Assembly: GCF_001904745.1 (NCBI RefSeq)
Contig: NZ_MRCD01000030.1
Location: 22,491 to 86,490, forward strand
Reading direction: 5' to 3'
DNA from: Calothrix sp. HK-06
GTDB lineage: Bacteria > Cyanobacteriota > Cyanobacteriia > Cyanobacteriales > Nostocaceae
Length of the DNA: 64,000 nucleotides
Shown: positions 1 through 8,464 of the stretch, one piece after another
Layout: each line of letters opens with the position of its first letter
Position numbering within the stretch: the stretch's first letter is position 1
Notes under the pieces: generated by a model
Databases searched by the model: none
What the model was told of the DNA's origin: nothing
Seen by the model: only the letters and a program-made list of their open reading frames with translations
Position numbers and translations under genes: made by a program

Positions 1-177
1 TTGCAACGGATACAACGGATGTAACGGATAAGTTATTTGTTACAAACAATTTTTTGCTTTATAAAATCAACTATCCCTTCGGGTTCGCCAGTCCGCTCCG
101 ACGCTAAACCCGCCTGTGCGGCTGGACTCACCGCCAAGTGGTCTCACCGTTACATCCGTTCATCATTCGTTGCCAAT
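1..177. repeat. Inverted repeat built of 9-bp NNAACGGAT units
   Basis: The left arm (about 3-30) holds three tandem 9-bp units of the form NNAACGGAT. The right arm (about 139-175) holds the reverse complement (ATCCGTT units ending in GTTGCC). The segment between carries a GC-rich hairpin-prone stretch (77-135) of a kind common in cyanobacterial intergenic DNA. The repeat lies about 35 bp beyond the stop codon of the sugar-binding-protein gene. Related copies are at 7880, 17565, 33201, 41949 and 49193. The left end of this copy is cut by the window edge. Confidence 0.7.
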
Positions 178-210
178 ATTCTTGCCAACCAAAACTATTG
201 ATATGAACCA

Positions 211-1212
211 TTAGTATGCTTCATGCACAAAATCCTTGGCGTTGGTCACGTCAAAGAGTCTATCCTTGAGAATGATTCTAGGAGGAATTTTTTCGCCAGT
301 AAAATACTTTTCCATTGTGGCGAAAGCAAGTGGACCAAAGCGCGGGTTTGACTCAACACTCACCCCAAGCTCGCCCCTCATAATCGCCTCAAGCGCGGTC
401 TTCTGACCATCGATTGAACCGACCATTACATCTACGCCTGGTTTCATGCCTGCTGATTTGAGAGCTTGGATGGCGCCTAATGCCATTTCGTCGTTATGAG
501 CATAAACTGCGGTGATGTTGGAACCCTTAGCCTGAATAATGTTTTCCATTACCCTCTGGGCCGCAGCCCGTGAAAAATCCGCCGTCTGCGTGGCGATAAT
601 CTTCATATTGGGATAACTGCTGATGGCATCGCGAAACCCCTTAGCTCGATCTATTGCGACCGACGACCCTGCCGTTCCGGTGAGTTCCACAATTGATGCC
701 TTGCCGCCAGTTGCCTTAGCCAACCAAGAGCCAACACGGCGCCCTTGCGCTCGGAAATCTGACCCTAGAAAGCTAACAAAGTGTTTACCTGGTTTTCCCG
801 CAGCTTCACGGTCAATGAGAAACACTGGTATTTTTGCCGCCCTCGCGGCTTCAAGAGCAGGTGTAAGACCCTGATACTCGCGTGGTACTAGGAATATAGC
901 ATCAACTTGCCGTGCGATTAAATCCTCAATGTCAGAGAACTGCTTTGACGTTTGCCCCTGAGCGTCCGTCATTAAGAAATCATAAGTTTTCTTACGCTTG
1001 GCAGCTTCCTCTTTAATACTATTCGTTTCGGCAACGCGCCAAGAGCCGATATTCTCCGTCTGCGAAAATCCGATAATCTTTTTCGTTTTCTCGCGCACGC
1101 AACCAGACAACGATAAAGCCACAACGCTAATCGCAACATAGGCGCCAAATACCAAGAACCTTGATATATAGACTCGAACACAATCACCTTCAAAACAAGT
1201 TTGATTCTTCAT
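211..1212 (-). CDS. YtfQ-like sugar ABC transporter substrate-binding lipoprotein
   Basis: Periplasmic binding protein of the RbsB/YtfQ type (Peripl_BP_4 fold), expected to capture a sugar such as galactofuranose or a related aldose for an ABC importer. Residues 1-38 form a signal peptide ending in a lipobox (LSGC, Cys38). The mature part begins with a beta strand IIGFSQTEN and continues with the family motifs WRVAETNS, VDAIFLVP, PVFLIDRE, TGTAGSSVAIDR, YAHNDEMALGAIQAL and GSIDGQ. These line up closely with E. coli YtfQ as I remember it. The length of 333 aa is normal. No permease or ATPase gene is visible here, so this is either an orphan or the edge of an operon beyond the window. Base composition is more GC-rich than its neighbours, a weak hint of transfer. 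The exact substrate is inference. Confidence 0.88.
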   Translation of the reverse strand: MKNQTCFEGDCVRVYISRFLVFGAYVAISVVALSLSGCVREKTKKIIGFSQTENIGSWRVAETNSIKEEAAKRKKTYDFLMTDAQGQTSKQFSDIEDLIARQVDAIFLVPREYQGLTPALEAARAAKIPVFLIDREAAGKPGKHFVSFLGSDFRAQGRRVGSWLAKATGGKASIVELTGTAGSSVAIDRAKGFRDAISSYPNMKIIATQTADFSRAAAQRVMENIIQAKGSNITAVYAHNDEMALGAIQALKSAGMKPGVDVMVGSIDGQKTALEAIMRGELGVSVESNPRFGPLAFATMEKYFTGEKIPPRIILKDRLFDVTNAKDFVHEAY

Positions 1213-1305
1213 AGCCGGAACAAGACTAAAGATTAAAAACTCTTATAAAATATACTTTTAACTTAAAAATATAAGTGCCATTTTTGGGGATAATATTTAT
1301 TATAC

Positions 1306-2097
1306 TTATTCTAAAAAAGATAAGGGATTGCTCATATTTTCGGCAAAACTAAGAATACCACGGTCGCGATGAGAGTAAATTAATTTACCTTGAGAATCAA
1401 ATAGAAAAGTTCCTCCGCGTTGTGTCAAATAAGATGAATCTGGGACATAAGTATTCCAGTTGCTCAAAACTTCCGTCATGTTTTGCAGACGCAAGGTTGC
1501 TAGTTCAAAAGGACGCTGAAAATCTTTTCCTCCAGCAGCTTTGAAAAACGAACCTTTTATTGGTGGTAAAGGTGTATTTTTTACAACTTCCTCATCAGCA
1601 ATTAACTGAGGAGCTTTTCTGTCACCTTTATAACCTCGAAAAACTTCCTTCAAAGTTCCGGGACTACCAATGCCAGCACACATTAGCATTAAATTCAACC
1701 AAGCTTTTTGTGACGATGATAGCAGTGGAAATTGTACAGTTAAACCGCGATAAAGCCCTAAAAGAGTATGTATTTCAGCTGTTGCATCCACAAACAGCCA
1801 TTCAGTAGGAAATTTCGTATATTCACAAAACTTAATACCAGAATTGCGGTCTCCAATTCCAATTGCGCGAATTGTGATTCCTCTTGAAGAAAGCTTTTCT
1901 TGTTCTCTTCGCAACCACCAAGCATATTCTAAATTATCAAAATCTCCCAACTGCGACCAAATAAGTACAAGCAACTGTGAAGCATTTGAACAACCATCTA
2001 AAACGGGTTTAATCTCTCCATCGCTAACTCGCAAGCGTTGAGTTTGAGTCAAAATTGAGTAAATATCTGGAGAATTGTCGCGTGTTTGGGTATTCAT
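1306..2097 (-). CDS. Peroxiredoxin-like (AhpC/TSA-type) family protein
   Basis: A 263-aa protein of the cyanobacterial peroxiredoxin-like group (AhpC-TSA_2 type thioredoxin fold). Recognisable elements are the strand-plus-loop QLLVLIWSQLGDFDN (about 42-56), the helix WWLRREQEKLSSRGITIRAIGIG (about 60-82) and the C-terminal GGTFLFDSQGKLIYSHRDRG (about 228-247), where the substrate-facing end of the fold normally lies. The canonical CxxC or peroxidatic Cys after the first strand is not present. The sequence there reads SQLGDFDN, so peroxidase activity is doubtful. It could be a redox-fold protein with another role. It stands alone, 93 bp beyond the start of the binding-protein gene, on the same strand. 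Confidence 0.72.
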   Translation of the reverse strand: MNTQTRDNSPDIYSILTQTQRLRVSDGEIKPVLDGCSNASQLLVLIWSQLGDFDNLEYAWWLRREQEKLSSRGITIRAIGIGDRNSGIKFCEYTKFPTEWLFVDATAEIHTLLGLYRGLTVQFPLLSSSQKAWLNLMLMCAGIGSPGTLKEVFRGYKGDRKAPQLIADEEVVKNTPLPPIKGSFFKAAGGKDFQRPFELATLRLQNMTEVLSNWNTYVPDSSYLTQRGGTFLFDSQGKLIYSHRDRGILSFAENMSNPLSFLE

Positions 2098-2194
2098 TTA
2101 GGTGGAAGCAATAATCTTGATGTTAGTGGCTATTAATATTTTAATCAAACCAGGCACCCGTCAAGACTATCACTTTTTACAACACAACCGTAAT

Positions 2195-2665
2195 TCACAA
2201 CCAGCGACGCACTCTCGTCTTGTAGTGCAGGTATTCCGAGCCGAATTTACGCTCCAAGTAAATCTCTTCGCGCTTAACGACTCCGATTTGCATAATAACT
2301 AAAAGGGGCAACAATAACAACAAGGCCCAGAGCGCGCTAAATAGTAAAGCAATGCCGATATAAAGCAGCGTCAAAGACAAATAAATTGGGTTACGGCTCA
2401 AACTAAAAACTCCGTCCGATACAATTGCCGTTGTCGGCTGTGAAGGGTTAATCGTCGTGTGCGCGCGGTTCATCGACCGAAAAGCTGAAATCGTTATTAA
2501 TCCCGCGCAAATAATCGCCAACGTTCCCAAAAGCAGTGTTACCGAGCGCGGCAGAAAGTCGATTGGAAAAACAAAATTGAGGAATAATCCTATTAATAAT
2601 ATTCCAGCGTAGAGTGCTGGTAGAAAAGCAATTACTCCGGGGTTGTCCGACATTTTTTCTTCCAT
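2195..2665 (-). CDS. Isoprenylcysteine carboxyl methyltransferase (ICMT)-family membrane protein
   Basis: This 156-aa protein has about four membrane segments (roughly 10-30, 38-60, 92-112 and a paired helix up to 125). It carries the ICMT/PEMT-type C-terminal signature SRNPIYLSLTLLY (about 89-101) followed by EEIYLERKFG and YLHYKTRVRRWL. Bacterial members methylate small or lipid substrates using S-adenosylmethionine in the membrane; the substrate is unknown here. The start at 2665 has AAGG-type spacing upstream (AAAAAGGTAAG), while ATG 2653 is an alternative. A MarR-type palindrome at 2745-2760, about 80 bp upstream, matches those at marR and devB, so the gene probably belongs to the same regulon. 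Confidence 0.8.
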   Translation of the reverse strand: MEEKMSDNPGVIAFLPALYAGILLIGLFLNFVFPIDFLPRSVTLLLGTLAIICAGLITISAFRSMNRAHTTINPSQPTTAIVSDGVFSLSRNPIYLSLTLLYIGIALLFSALWALLLLLPLLVIMQIGVVKREEIYLERKFGSEYLHYKTRVRRWL

Positions 2666-2744
2666 TATAACTTACCTTTTTGTAATTTTTTTTGGAATAA
2701 TGCTGAGAGAGTTTTTATTAGCGCGAGCGGAATTACATGATTTT

Positions 2745-2760
2745 GAGTGTATATGCACTT
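2745..2760. promoter_or_regulatory. MarR-type operator copy 1
   Basis: The sequence GAGTGTATATGCACTT is an imperfect palindrome around GTGTATAT-GCAC. It closely resembles the sites at 7268-7283 and 7765-7780 that flank the marR-like gene. It sits about 80 bp upstream of the ICMT-like methyltransferase start, in the gap after the ferredoxin/SCP2 gene. The match suggests that the MarR-like protein encoded at 7298-7759 controls this gene too. Confidence 0.6.
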
Positions 2761-2825
2761 ATTTTGAAATGTCAAGAGGCGCCGTGAAGTAGATACAGGT
2801 GCCAGTGTTAATGTGTTAGCAGTTA

Positions 2826-4163
2826 CTAGGTGGGAAAACATTTTCCGAAAGCTAACAGTAATTTAGGCGAGCCTTGAAGACGAATTTTTCGTTGTAATAA
2901 CGCCCAAATAATATTCTGTTCTTTTGCTAAAAAACGTAGCCAGGTTTGGCTATCGGCAGTTACAGAAAGATTTGCTTTACCCGTATGGCCTTCTTCAATT
3001 AAGATGGTTCGATTGCGAATTGTCACGGTTGCTAATCTCTGCTCATTGCCAGTAAATGTAAAGTGGTAAACTGCATCTAAACCTTTAGATTGCTCTCGTT
3101 GAAATAGTAAGGCTAATCCAAAAATAAATCCTTGAATGGATTGAGGACGAATCCCATTACCAACTCTTTTTATGGTTTTGTGGGGAAAACGGCGAGCAAC
3201 ATATGCTTCCGCGTCGGAACCAGGAACTACATAAATTGTTTCTGGTTTATCTTGCAATGGTTTAACTACTTCTTGAATAAATTCTTTGCGATTATTCAAA
3301 AATGGTGCAATTACATCTTCTCCAGCCGGACATGCTGCAATACAATAAGCAGCTTTATAACTTGCTTTAAACGAAAGACTTTGCCACATTGATGCAGATT
3401 CTGAATCGCTCACTTTTTGACGATATTCTTTAGCATTTTTACTATCAGCAATAGACTCTGCCCAGTCAGTAAATCCGCCCATAAATTCTCGATAGTTATG
3501 GGTATAACAGGTTGCAAAATTAAAATGACCGTCTGCACTAATGGCGCCTACAGGACAAGCTGCTACGCATAATTTACATTCTAAACAAGGATTATAATCA
3601 ATAGGATAAGTATAAGCAGTGACTTCAGTGCTGAGTAAAATAGTTCCAAGCAAAATAAAATTGCCAAATTTAGGATGAATAACATTACGATGAATTCCCA
3701 TGTGTCCTAACCCAGCAGCAACTGCTACAGGTTTATGAGAAACGACCCAAACTTTACCTGGAAATCGTTCCATTTCCATTGGGAAAGCAACTGCTGGGTT
3801 CATTGCCCGAATTCCCATTTCTTCCAGCTTCTGAACAATGTGACGAGCAACTTCGTTCGTATCCTCGTAAGTCGCGTGAAACTCATGATTGGCAATAGAA
3901 CGAGCAGGTGTGCGGACGTTCTCTCGGTTCATTCGGCAGACAAAGCTAATCAGTGTTTTAGTAGCGCCAAAAGTCGCAATAATTTCCTTTACTTGGTCAG
4001 CAATTGCAGGTCTATCAATTTCTACAAAACCCACATCATCGGCGCCTGCATCTAAACATAGTTGTCGCAACGCATCAGCATCTAAAATAACTGGAGGAGC
4101 AGCAAATGAAGGTGCTAGTTCTCGAAAGCGTTTAACAGTTGGATGTTCTTCAAATTTAGCCAT
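2826..4163 (-). CDS. 4Fe-4S ferredoxin / QueG-like protein with C-terminal SCP2 domain
   Basis: A 445-aa two-part protein. The first 330 residues resemble the corrinoid/4Fe-4S epoxyqueuosine-reductase-like superfamily: GADDVGFVEID near 40, a GLGHMGIHRN loop near 150, then a cluster motif CLECKLCVAACPVGA (about 193-207) and a second CIAACPAGED (about 283-292). The last 110 residues (about 340-445) look like an SCP2 sterol-carrier domain, with TFTGNEQRLATVTIRN, SVTADSQTWLRFL and an end in IRLQGSPKLLLAFGKCF. SCP2 domains bind hydrophobic ligands, so a redox reaction on a lipid-like substrate is plausible but inferred. The gene is last in the marR-devBCA-like operon, 53 bp after devA. Confidence 0.8.
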   Translation of the reverse strand: MAKFEEHPTVKRFRELAPSFAAPPVILDADALRQLCLDAGADDVGFVEIDRPAIADQVKEIIATFGATKTLISFVCRMNRENVRTPARSIANHEFHATYEDTNEVARHIVQKLEEMGIRAMNPAVAFPMEMERFPGKVWVVSHKPVAVAAGLGHMGIHRNVIHPKFGNFILLGTILLSTEVTAYTYPIDYNPCLECKLCVAACPVGAISADGHFNFATCYTHNYREFMGGFTDWAESIADSKNAKEYRQKVSDSESASMWQSLSFKASYKAAYCIAACPAGEDVIAPFLNNRKEFIQEVVKPLQDKPETIYVVPGSDAEAYVARRFPHKTIKRVGNGIRPQSIQGFIFGLALLFQREQSKGLDAVYHFTFTGNEQRLATVTIRNRTILIEEGHTGKANLSVTADSQTWLRFLAKEQNIIWALLQRKIRLQGSPKLLLAFGKCFPT

Positions 4164-4216
4164 TCTTCTTACCTATTTATATTGGTTATTAAGCTTCTTA
4201 AAGTCTCTATTTGTTA

Positions 4217-4888
4217 CTATCGCACAAGGCAACCGTCTTCCATATGAATAATGCGGTCTGCAATATCTAGGATACGGTTGTCGTGAGTAACTAGTACAAT
4301 CGTGCATTCCTGTTCTTTGGCTAGTTTTTGCATTAATTCCACTACATCACGACCAGATTGTTTATCCAAAGCAGCAGTCGGTTCATCTGCAAGAATAATT
4401 TGCGGGTTTGTTGCTAACGCACGCGCGATTGCTACCCGTTGTTTTTGCCCTCCAGAAAGGTTTTCTGGATAGTAATTTATGCGGTTTCCTAAACCAACTG
4501 ATTGAAGCATAGTTTCAGCTTTTTGCATAGAATCGGAATAACTAACATCTTGCAGTTCTAATGGCATCATCACGTTTTGCTGTGCGGTCAAAAATTTCAG
4601 TAAGTTATGTGCTTGGAAAATATAACCAAGTTTCCTTCGTGTTTCTACTCTTTCAAAATTACTGGCGCCACACATTTCTCGTTCTAAAATTTTGAGACTG
4701 CCAAATTGTGGTGAACGAAACCCACCAATTAAGCTTAACAGCGTTGTTTTACCAGAACCTGATGGGCCTGTAAGAATAATGATTTCTCCGGTTTTAATTT
4801 CTAAGTTAATATCGAATAAAACCTGTTTCTGTAAATCACCTTGTCCGTAATAGTGGTTCAGGTTAGTAATTGTAATTGCGGTATGCAT
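4217..4888 (-). CDS. devA: DevA-family ABC exporter ATP-binding subunit
   Basis: An ATPase of the LolD/MacB/DevA class, 223 aa. It shows Walker A GPSGSGKTTLL (about 40-50), the signature LSGGQKQRVAIARALA (about 143-158), Walker B IILADEPTAALD (about 164-175) and the H-loop VLVTHDNR. In heterocyst-forming cyanobacteria DevBCA pumps export glycolipids through a TolC partner. Several paralogous DevBCA sets occur per genome, and this one is MarR-linked, so its substrate need not be heterocyst glycolipid. It lies 11 bp downstream of devC and clearly in the same operon. The symbol denotes family, not proven orthology. Confidence 0.9.
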   Translation of the reverse strand: MHTAITITNLNHYYGQGDLQKQVLFDINLEIKTGEIIILTGPSGSGKTTLLSLIGGFRSPQFGSLKILEREMCGASNFERVETRRKLGYIFQAHNLLKFLTAQQNVMMPLELQDVSYSDSMQKAETMLQSVGLGNRINYYPENLSGGQKQRVAIARALATNPQIILADEPTAALDKQSGRDVVELMQKLAKEQECTIVLVTHDNRILDIADRIIHMEDGCLVR

Positions 4889-4899
4889 AGTTTTTTACG

Positions 4900-6063
4900 C
4901 TAAAAAATATCGGCAGGGTCGGCAGATTGAAGCTTACGGATTGCAATTGCCGCAGAAATGCCACACATCAAAGCTGTTAGCGTCAGTACAAAAATAGCCC
5001 TTTCTACCGTCATCACCATCGGTAAAAGTGTTGCTTGACGAGTAATAGAATAAAAACCAAGAGAAATTCCCAACCCAGGAATAAAGCCCATTGCCGCTAA
5101 AATCATGGCTTCAGTAAAAACTACCGATAGTAAATAGCGGTCGCGAAATCCAATTGCTTTTAATGTGGCATACTCTGGTAAGTGGTCGGAAACATCGCTG
5201 TACAAAATTTGATAAACTATTACGGCACCAACGATAAAGCCAATTACGGCGCCTAAATCAAAAACATAACCAACAGGGGTGCTACTATTCCAAAAACCCT
5301 TTTCTTTCTCTAGAAATTCTTGCTTAGATATTACCAACACATCATCCGGTAACTTAGCACGCAAATTAGTTAAAACCCAATCAGCGTTAGCACCTGGTTC
5401 CAATTTTATTACACCCATGTCTATTAATCCCTTTTGGCGGCGTTCACCAAACAACCGTAGAAAATTAATATCACTAGTAACTAAATGTCCATTAATACCA
5501 AAAGAAGTACCTAATTTAAATAATCCAATCACATCAACTCGGCGATTTTCGACTTCCGTTGAAAATACACCTTGTTGTTGAAATAACTCAGGAATTGCAC
5601 CAAACTCACGCCTAGCTCCCGCATCAAACATCACTGTATCTGGACGTTTTAATTGCTCTAAGTTAGCTTGTACTCCTGGCAATTTTAATGTTTTATCATT
5701 GGGATTAAAACCAATTGCGTAAAGATTCCAGATTTGTTTATTTTCAGGATTTTTCCACTGTACAGGGCTAAGATAAATAGGACTTACAGATTTTACACCA
5801 GTATAACCAAGAGCTTGATACAGGCGCCGTTCACTAAAGCGGTCGAGGGAAATAAGCGACTTGTAGCGACGACTCACTAAAAATATTTCGCCATCTAAAA
5901 CATTGTGAATTTGTACGGCACCATTAAAAAGGGCACTGCGAAAGCCCATTTGCAAAAACATCAGCACATCGGCAAAAGCTATACCTGCTATCGCTACAAA
6001 CATTCTTGACTTTTCTTTTTTAAGTTGCAGCCAAGCAATAGGAAGTTTACGCTTCATTTTCAT
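4900..6063 (-). CDS. devC: DevC-family ABC exporter permease (MacB-like)
   Basis: This 387-aa inner-membrane permease has the DevC/MacB topology. One N-terminal membrane helix (about 20-42, MFVAIAGIAFADVLMFLQMG) is followed by a large periplasmic domain (about 45-265). Three C-terminal helices follow (about 268-292, 318-345 and 352-378), with the FtsX-type motif EYATLKAIGFRDRYL (about 298-312). It partners with the DevA ATPase and DevB adaptor in an exporter. The start codon overlaps the devB stop codon (ATGA-type, positions 6060-6063), indicating translational coupling. Confidence 0.9.
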   Translation of the reverse strand: MKMKRKLPIAWLQLKKEKSRMFVAIAGIAFADVLMFLQMGFRSALFNGAVQIHNVLDGEIFLVSRRYKSLISLDRFSERRLYQALGYTGVKSVSPIYLSPVQWKNPENKQIWNLYAIGFNPNDKTLKLPGVQANLEQLKRPDTVMFDAGARREFGAIPELFQQQGVFSTEVENRRVDVIGLFKLGTSFGINGHLVTSDINFLRLFGERRQKGLIDMGVIKLEPGANADWVLTNLRAKLPDDVLVISKQEFLEKEKGFWNSSTPVGYVFDLGAVIGFIVGAVIVYQILYSDVSDHLPEYATLKAIGFRDRYLLSVVFTEAMILAAMGFIPGLGISLGFYSITRQATLLPMVMTVERAIFVLTLTALMCGISAAIAIRKLQSADPADIF

Positions 6064-7244
6064 AAGTTAATTGCCACCTTTAGCTTCATATTGCTAAACC
6101 CTGCCACTTTCTGACTATCAGCAGCATTAAGACGAATTTTCACTTCTACAACTCGCGCGTCAATATCAGCAGCAGGGTCAGTATTAAGAACGTCTTTTTT
6201 CATCACCTCCAAACCAATTTCATCAACTACCCCCGCTATTGGTTCAGTTAACACACCACCACTAACACTAGTAATAGTTGCTTTTTGACCAGCACGAATC
6301 CTCGGTAAATCTGTTTCATAGACTTCCGCAACAGCATACATTTGGCTTGTTTCTCCCAACGAAACTATGCCTTTTTTGGTATCAATAATTTCACCTGCCC
6401 AAGTATTAACCCTTAATATTTGCCCATAAGAAGGCGCCTTAATCACAGCCAAGTCAAGTTCTGCTTGTGCTTGTTTAACTGCTGCCTTCGCTCCGTCAAT
6501 TTCTGTCTGAGCAGCCATAACATCAACAGGTCTAACTTCCGCAATTTTACTTAGCGTCGAACGAGCTTCTTTAATTTGTTTTACTAAAGTTTCCTTTGTC
6601 TGGCGCCTATTTGCTTTAGCCTCGTTAAGTCTTTGCTGTGCTACATCTAAAGCTAGTTTTTTGTCATCTCGCAACGACGCAGACACTGCACCTTCTATTT
6701 GCAGAAATTGATAGCGTTTATACTCTCTTGCCGCATTTTGCACTTCTGCCTGAATACGCGAAATAGTTGCATCGCGCGCAGCAAGTTCTTCTTGCAATTG
6801 TGCCCTCACACGCTCAACAGTAGCAGATTGTGCCTGAATTTCTCCTGTCTTGGCGCCTGCTTTAACAATAGCCAAGCGAGTCTGTTGTACTTTCACTTGT
6901 TCAAGTGCTTGTTCCAAAGATGCAATGGCACGGTCGCGCGTATCTAAATAAGCTATAACTTGTCCCTTTTTTACCCTATCCCCCACCTTCACCAAAAGTT
7001 GCCCAACCCGACTTCCTTGATTTGGCGCCGAAAGTTGAATAACTTCCCCCTTTGGCTCTAATCTTCCCAACGCAGTCACAGCTTGTATTGCTGGGGGTGG
7101 CACCACCGTTGGAGATGATGGTGGTGATGTACGTAATAATTGTGATGTAATGACGGCGCCGAAACCAGATGCAACTGTCACAAACATTAATAGATATAAT
7201 CCCCTAAACCTTTTTGGCAATCCTTTAAAAGCTGATTCGCTCAT
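6060..7244 (-). CDS. devB: DevB-family ABC exporter membrane-fusion protein (HlyD-like)
   Basis: A periplasmic adaptor of 394 aa from the chosen start. It has one N-terminal membrane anchor (about 14-33), a split lipoyl/barrel-sandwich domain (GRLEPKGEVIQLSAPN near 60-75 and VIKAPSYGQILRVNTWAGE near 286-304), and a long coiled-coil hairpin between them (about 105-280). A beta-barrel follows (MYAVAEVYETDLPRIRAGQKA). I chose ATG at 7244 because it is preceded by GGAGGAG. A longer reading from 7400 would run back into the marR gene and lacks such a site. It is the first structural gene after marR and has its own palindrome at 7268-7283. Confidence 0.9.
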   Translation of the reverse strand: MSESAFKGLPKRFRGLYLLMFVTVASGFGAVITSQLLRTSPPSSPTVVPPPAIQAVTALGRLEPKGEVIQLSAPNQGSRVGQLLVKVGDRVKKGQVIAYLDTRDRAIASLEQALEQVKVQQTRLAIVKAGAKTGEIQAQSATVERVRAQLQEELAARDATISRIQAEVQNAAREYKRYQFLQIEGAVSASLRDDKKLALDVAQQRLNEAKANRRQTKETLVKQIKEARSTLSKIAEVRPVDVMAAQTEIDGAKAAVKQAQAELDLAVIKAPSYGQILRVNTWAGEIIDTKKGIVSLGETSQMYAVAEVYETDLPRIRAGQKATITSVSGGVLTEPIAGVVDEIGLEVMKKDVLNTDPAADIDARVVEVKIRLNAADSQKVAGFSNMKLKVAINL

Positions 7245-7267
7245 ACTCCTCCTTGAATTAAAAATAA

Positions 7268-7283
7268 AAGTGTATATACACCT
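7268..7283. promoter_or_regulatory. MarR-type operator copy 2, between marR and devB
   Basis: AAGTGTATATACACCT is a near-perfect palindrome centred in TATATA. It lies 24 bp upstream of the devB start and 14 bp beyond the marR stop. It shares the half-site AAGTGTA with the copies at 2745 and 7765. Its position suggests separate, repressible initiation or roadblocking of the devBCA part. Confidence 0.65.
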
Positions 7284-7297
7284 TTTTCGCAAAAAAA

Positions 7298-7759
7298 TTA
7301 ATGGCTTAATAAATCGGTTGTATCCGATAAATGCGACATCAAACTTTCCCATCGCTCCTTCCCCAGCTGCGATATCATCGATGTTTGTGCCTGTTCCCAA
7401 AATGGTAAAGCCTTCTGTAACGCTTCCACACCTTGGGATGTCAGCGAAATCAAACGAGTACGCTTGTCTTTGCCTGGGTTAATTTGAATCAGTCCTTGAC
7501 GTTCCAAAGGTTTCAGATTGCGCGTTAGCGTTGTTCTATCCATCACTAAGTATTGAGCAAGCTGATTCATCGTACTTTCTTTCATCGTCGCAATCACTCC
7601 TAAAATAGAGAACTGCGTAACTAGTAAACCACTAGGCCCCATTTGCTCATCAAAAAGCTGCGTCACAACTCTTGCTGCTTTTCTTAGACTAAAGCAGCTA
7701 CAACTGGCGCCGACTCTGTTTAGGGTAGCTTCATCAATTGCTTGAACTTGGTTTTTCAT
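7298..7759 (-). CDS. MarR-family transcriptional regulator
   Basis: A winged-helix regulator of about 153 aa. Its helix-turn-helix reads MNQLAQYLVMDRTTLTRNLKPLERQGLI, followed by the wing PGKDKRTRLISLTSQG. A cluster of cysteines near the N-terminus (ASCSCFSLRKAARV) is the kind of place where some MarR proteins sense oxidants or electrophiles. The ATG at 7759 leaves the operator outside the gene. An upstream ATG at 7774 would sit inside the palindrome and is less likely. The matching palindromes before marR, devB and the ICMT gene point to autoregulation and control of the exporter. Effector unknown. Confidence 0.87.
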   Translation of the reverse strand: MKNQVQAIDEATLNRVGASCSCFSLRKAARVVTQLFDEQMGPSGLLVTQFSILGVIATMKESTMNQLAQYLVMDRTTLTRNLKPLERQGLIQINPGKDKRTRLISLTSQGVEALQKALPFWEQAQTSMISQLGKERWESLMSHLSDTTDLLSH

Positions 7760-7764
7760 AAAAT

Positions 7765-7780
7765 AAGTGTACATACACTT
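7765..7780. promoter_or_regulatory. MarR-type operator copy 3, upstream of marR
   Basis: AAGTGTACATACACTT is a palindrome with 7 of 8 base pairs matching, just before the preferred marR start at 7759. It is the best-formed of the three related sites (others 2745-2760 and 7268-7283). Binding here would block marR transcription, giving autorepression. Confidence 0.65.
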
Positions 7781-7789
7781 ATTTTTATT

Positions 7790-8143
7790 GTCAATACTGT
7801 ACTATAGAATCATTTAGATATGGTCACACAACTAGTTGCATCTCATACCGAGGCGCACTTAATAATCACTCTTTATATAAACCATCCGTTACATCCGTTA
7901 CAAATTTGAGTTTATTATTATGACTTCCGTTTTTGGCTATACTGCTCAATCAGACCCACCGCTTCCTCCTCACCTAACATGTTTTTAGGCATTTTTGTAT
8001 TTGCACTGTGCTTAATACATCTTGAGCATATAAACTTCCAGATTTTGAAACAATAAAAATATTATTTCTAATTCTTAAATATGGTGGGAACTCTCGTATA
8101 ACTCTAATCCTTGCCCGCTTCAAAATGAGTAATATTTATTATA
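7790..8143. other. Intergenic stretch with one half-copy of the NNAACGGAT repeat
   Basis: No convincing gene is present. Positions 7882-7902 hold two reverse-oriented units (ATCCGTTACATCCGTT) of the dispersed 9-bp repeat without the opposite arm. A 24-codon minus-strand reading frame around 7920-7992 ends in a basic tail but is too short to assess. Confidence 0.5.
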
Positions 8144-8185
8144 ATGGTAAAAGAGAACCATATAAATACGACTTCCAAAATAGGT

Positions 8186-8464
8186 ATGAAATGTGAATTA
8201 TGTGAACGCGAGATGGAAGACCTTACCCTCCATCATTTAATTCCCAGGCAATATACCAAACGTAAGAAGCTAGAAACAAGCTCAACTATTGATATTTGTT
8301 CACCTTGTCATCGTCAGATTCATGCTCTATTTGATAACAAAGTTCTGGCAAAAGAATTAAATACGGTTGAAGCGTTGAAGAGTGAACCACGAATGCATAA
8401 ATTTATAGCTTGGGTGAAAAAACAAAATCCCCAGAAACGAGTAACCGTGCATCGCCAAACATAG
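8186..8464 (+). CDS. Small HNH-type nuclease-domain protein
   Basis: About 92 aa, almost entirely one HNH/zinc-ribbon-like domain. CELCEREM (start) provides two cysteines, LTLHHLIPRQY supplies the HH catalytic pair, and DICSPCHRQIHALF gives the second CxxC and the H-x-x-H end. This arrangement is that of small standalone cyanobacterial HNH proteins of unknown target. I prefer ATG 8186, directly before the domain; ATG 8144 would add 14 residues without clear features. No methyltransferase or phage genes adjoin it, so a restriction role is not supported. It lies in the GGCGCC-free stretch. Confidence 0.75.
   Translation: MKCELCEREMEDLTLHHLIPRQYTKRKKLETSSTIDICSPCHRQIHALFDNKVLAKELNTVEALKSEPRMHKFIAWVKKQNPQKRVTVHRQT

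Noticed and set aside
4217..7244. Heterocyst-specific glycolipid exporter DevBCA
   Set aside because: Family membership is clear, but MarR linkage and lack of heterocyst genes nearby make the specific heterocyst role unsupported; paralogues are common.
7245..7400. N-terminal extension of devB
   Set aside because: It overlaps marR in antisense-frame fashion and lies across the operator; the ATG at 7244 has a strong ribosome site.
7920..7992. 24-codon minus-strand frame ending QKRKS
   Set aside because: Too short, with no ribosome site; could be a gene remnant but not supportable.
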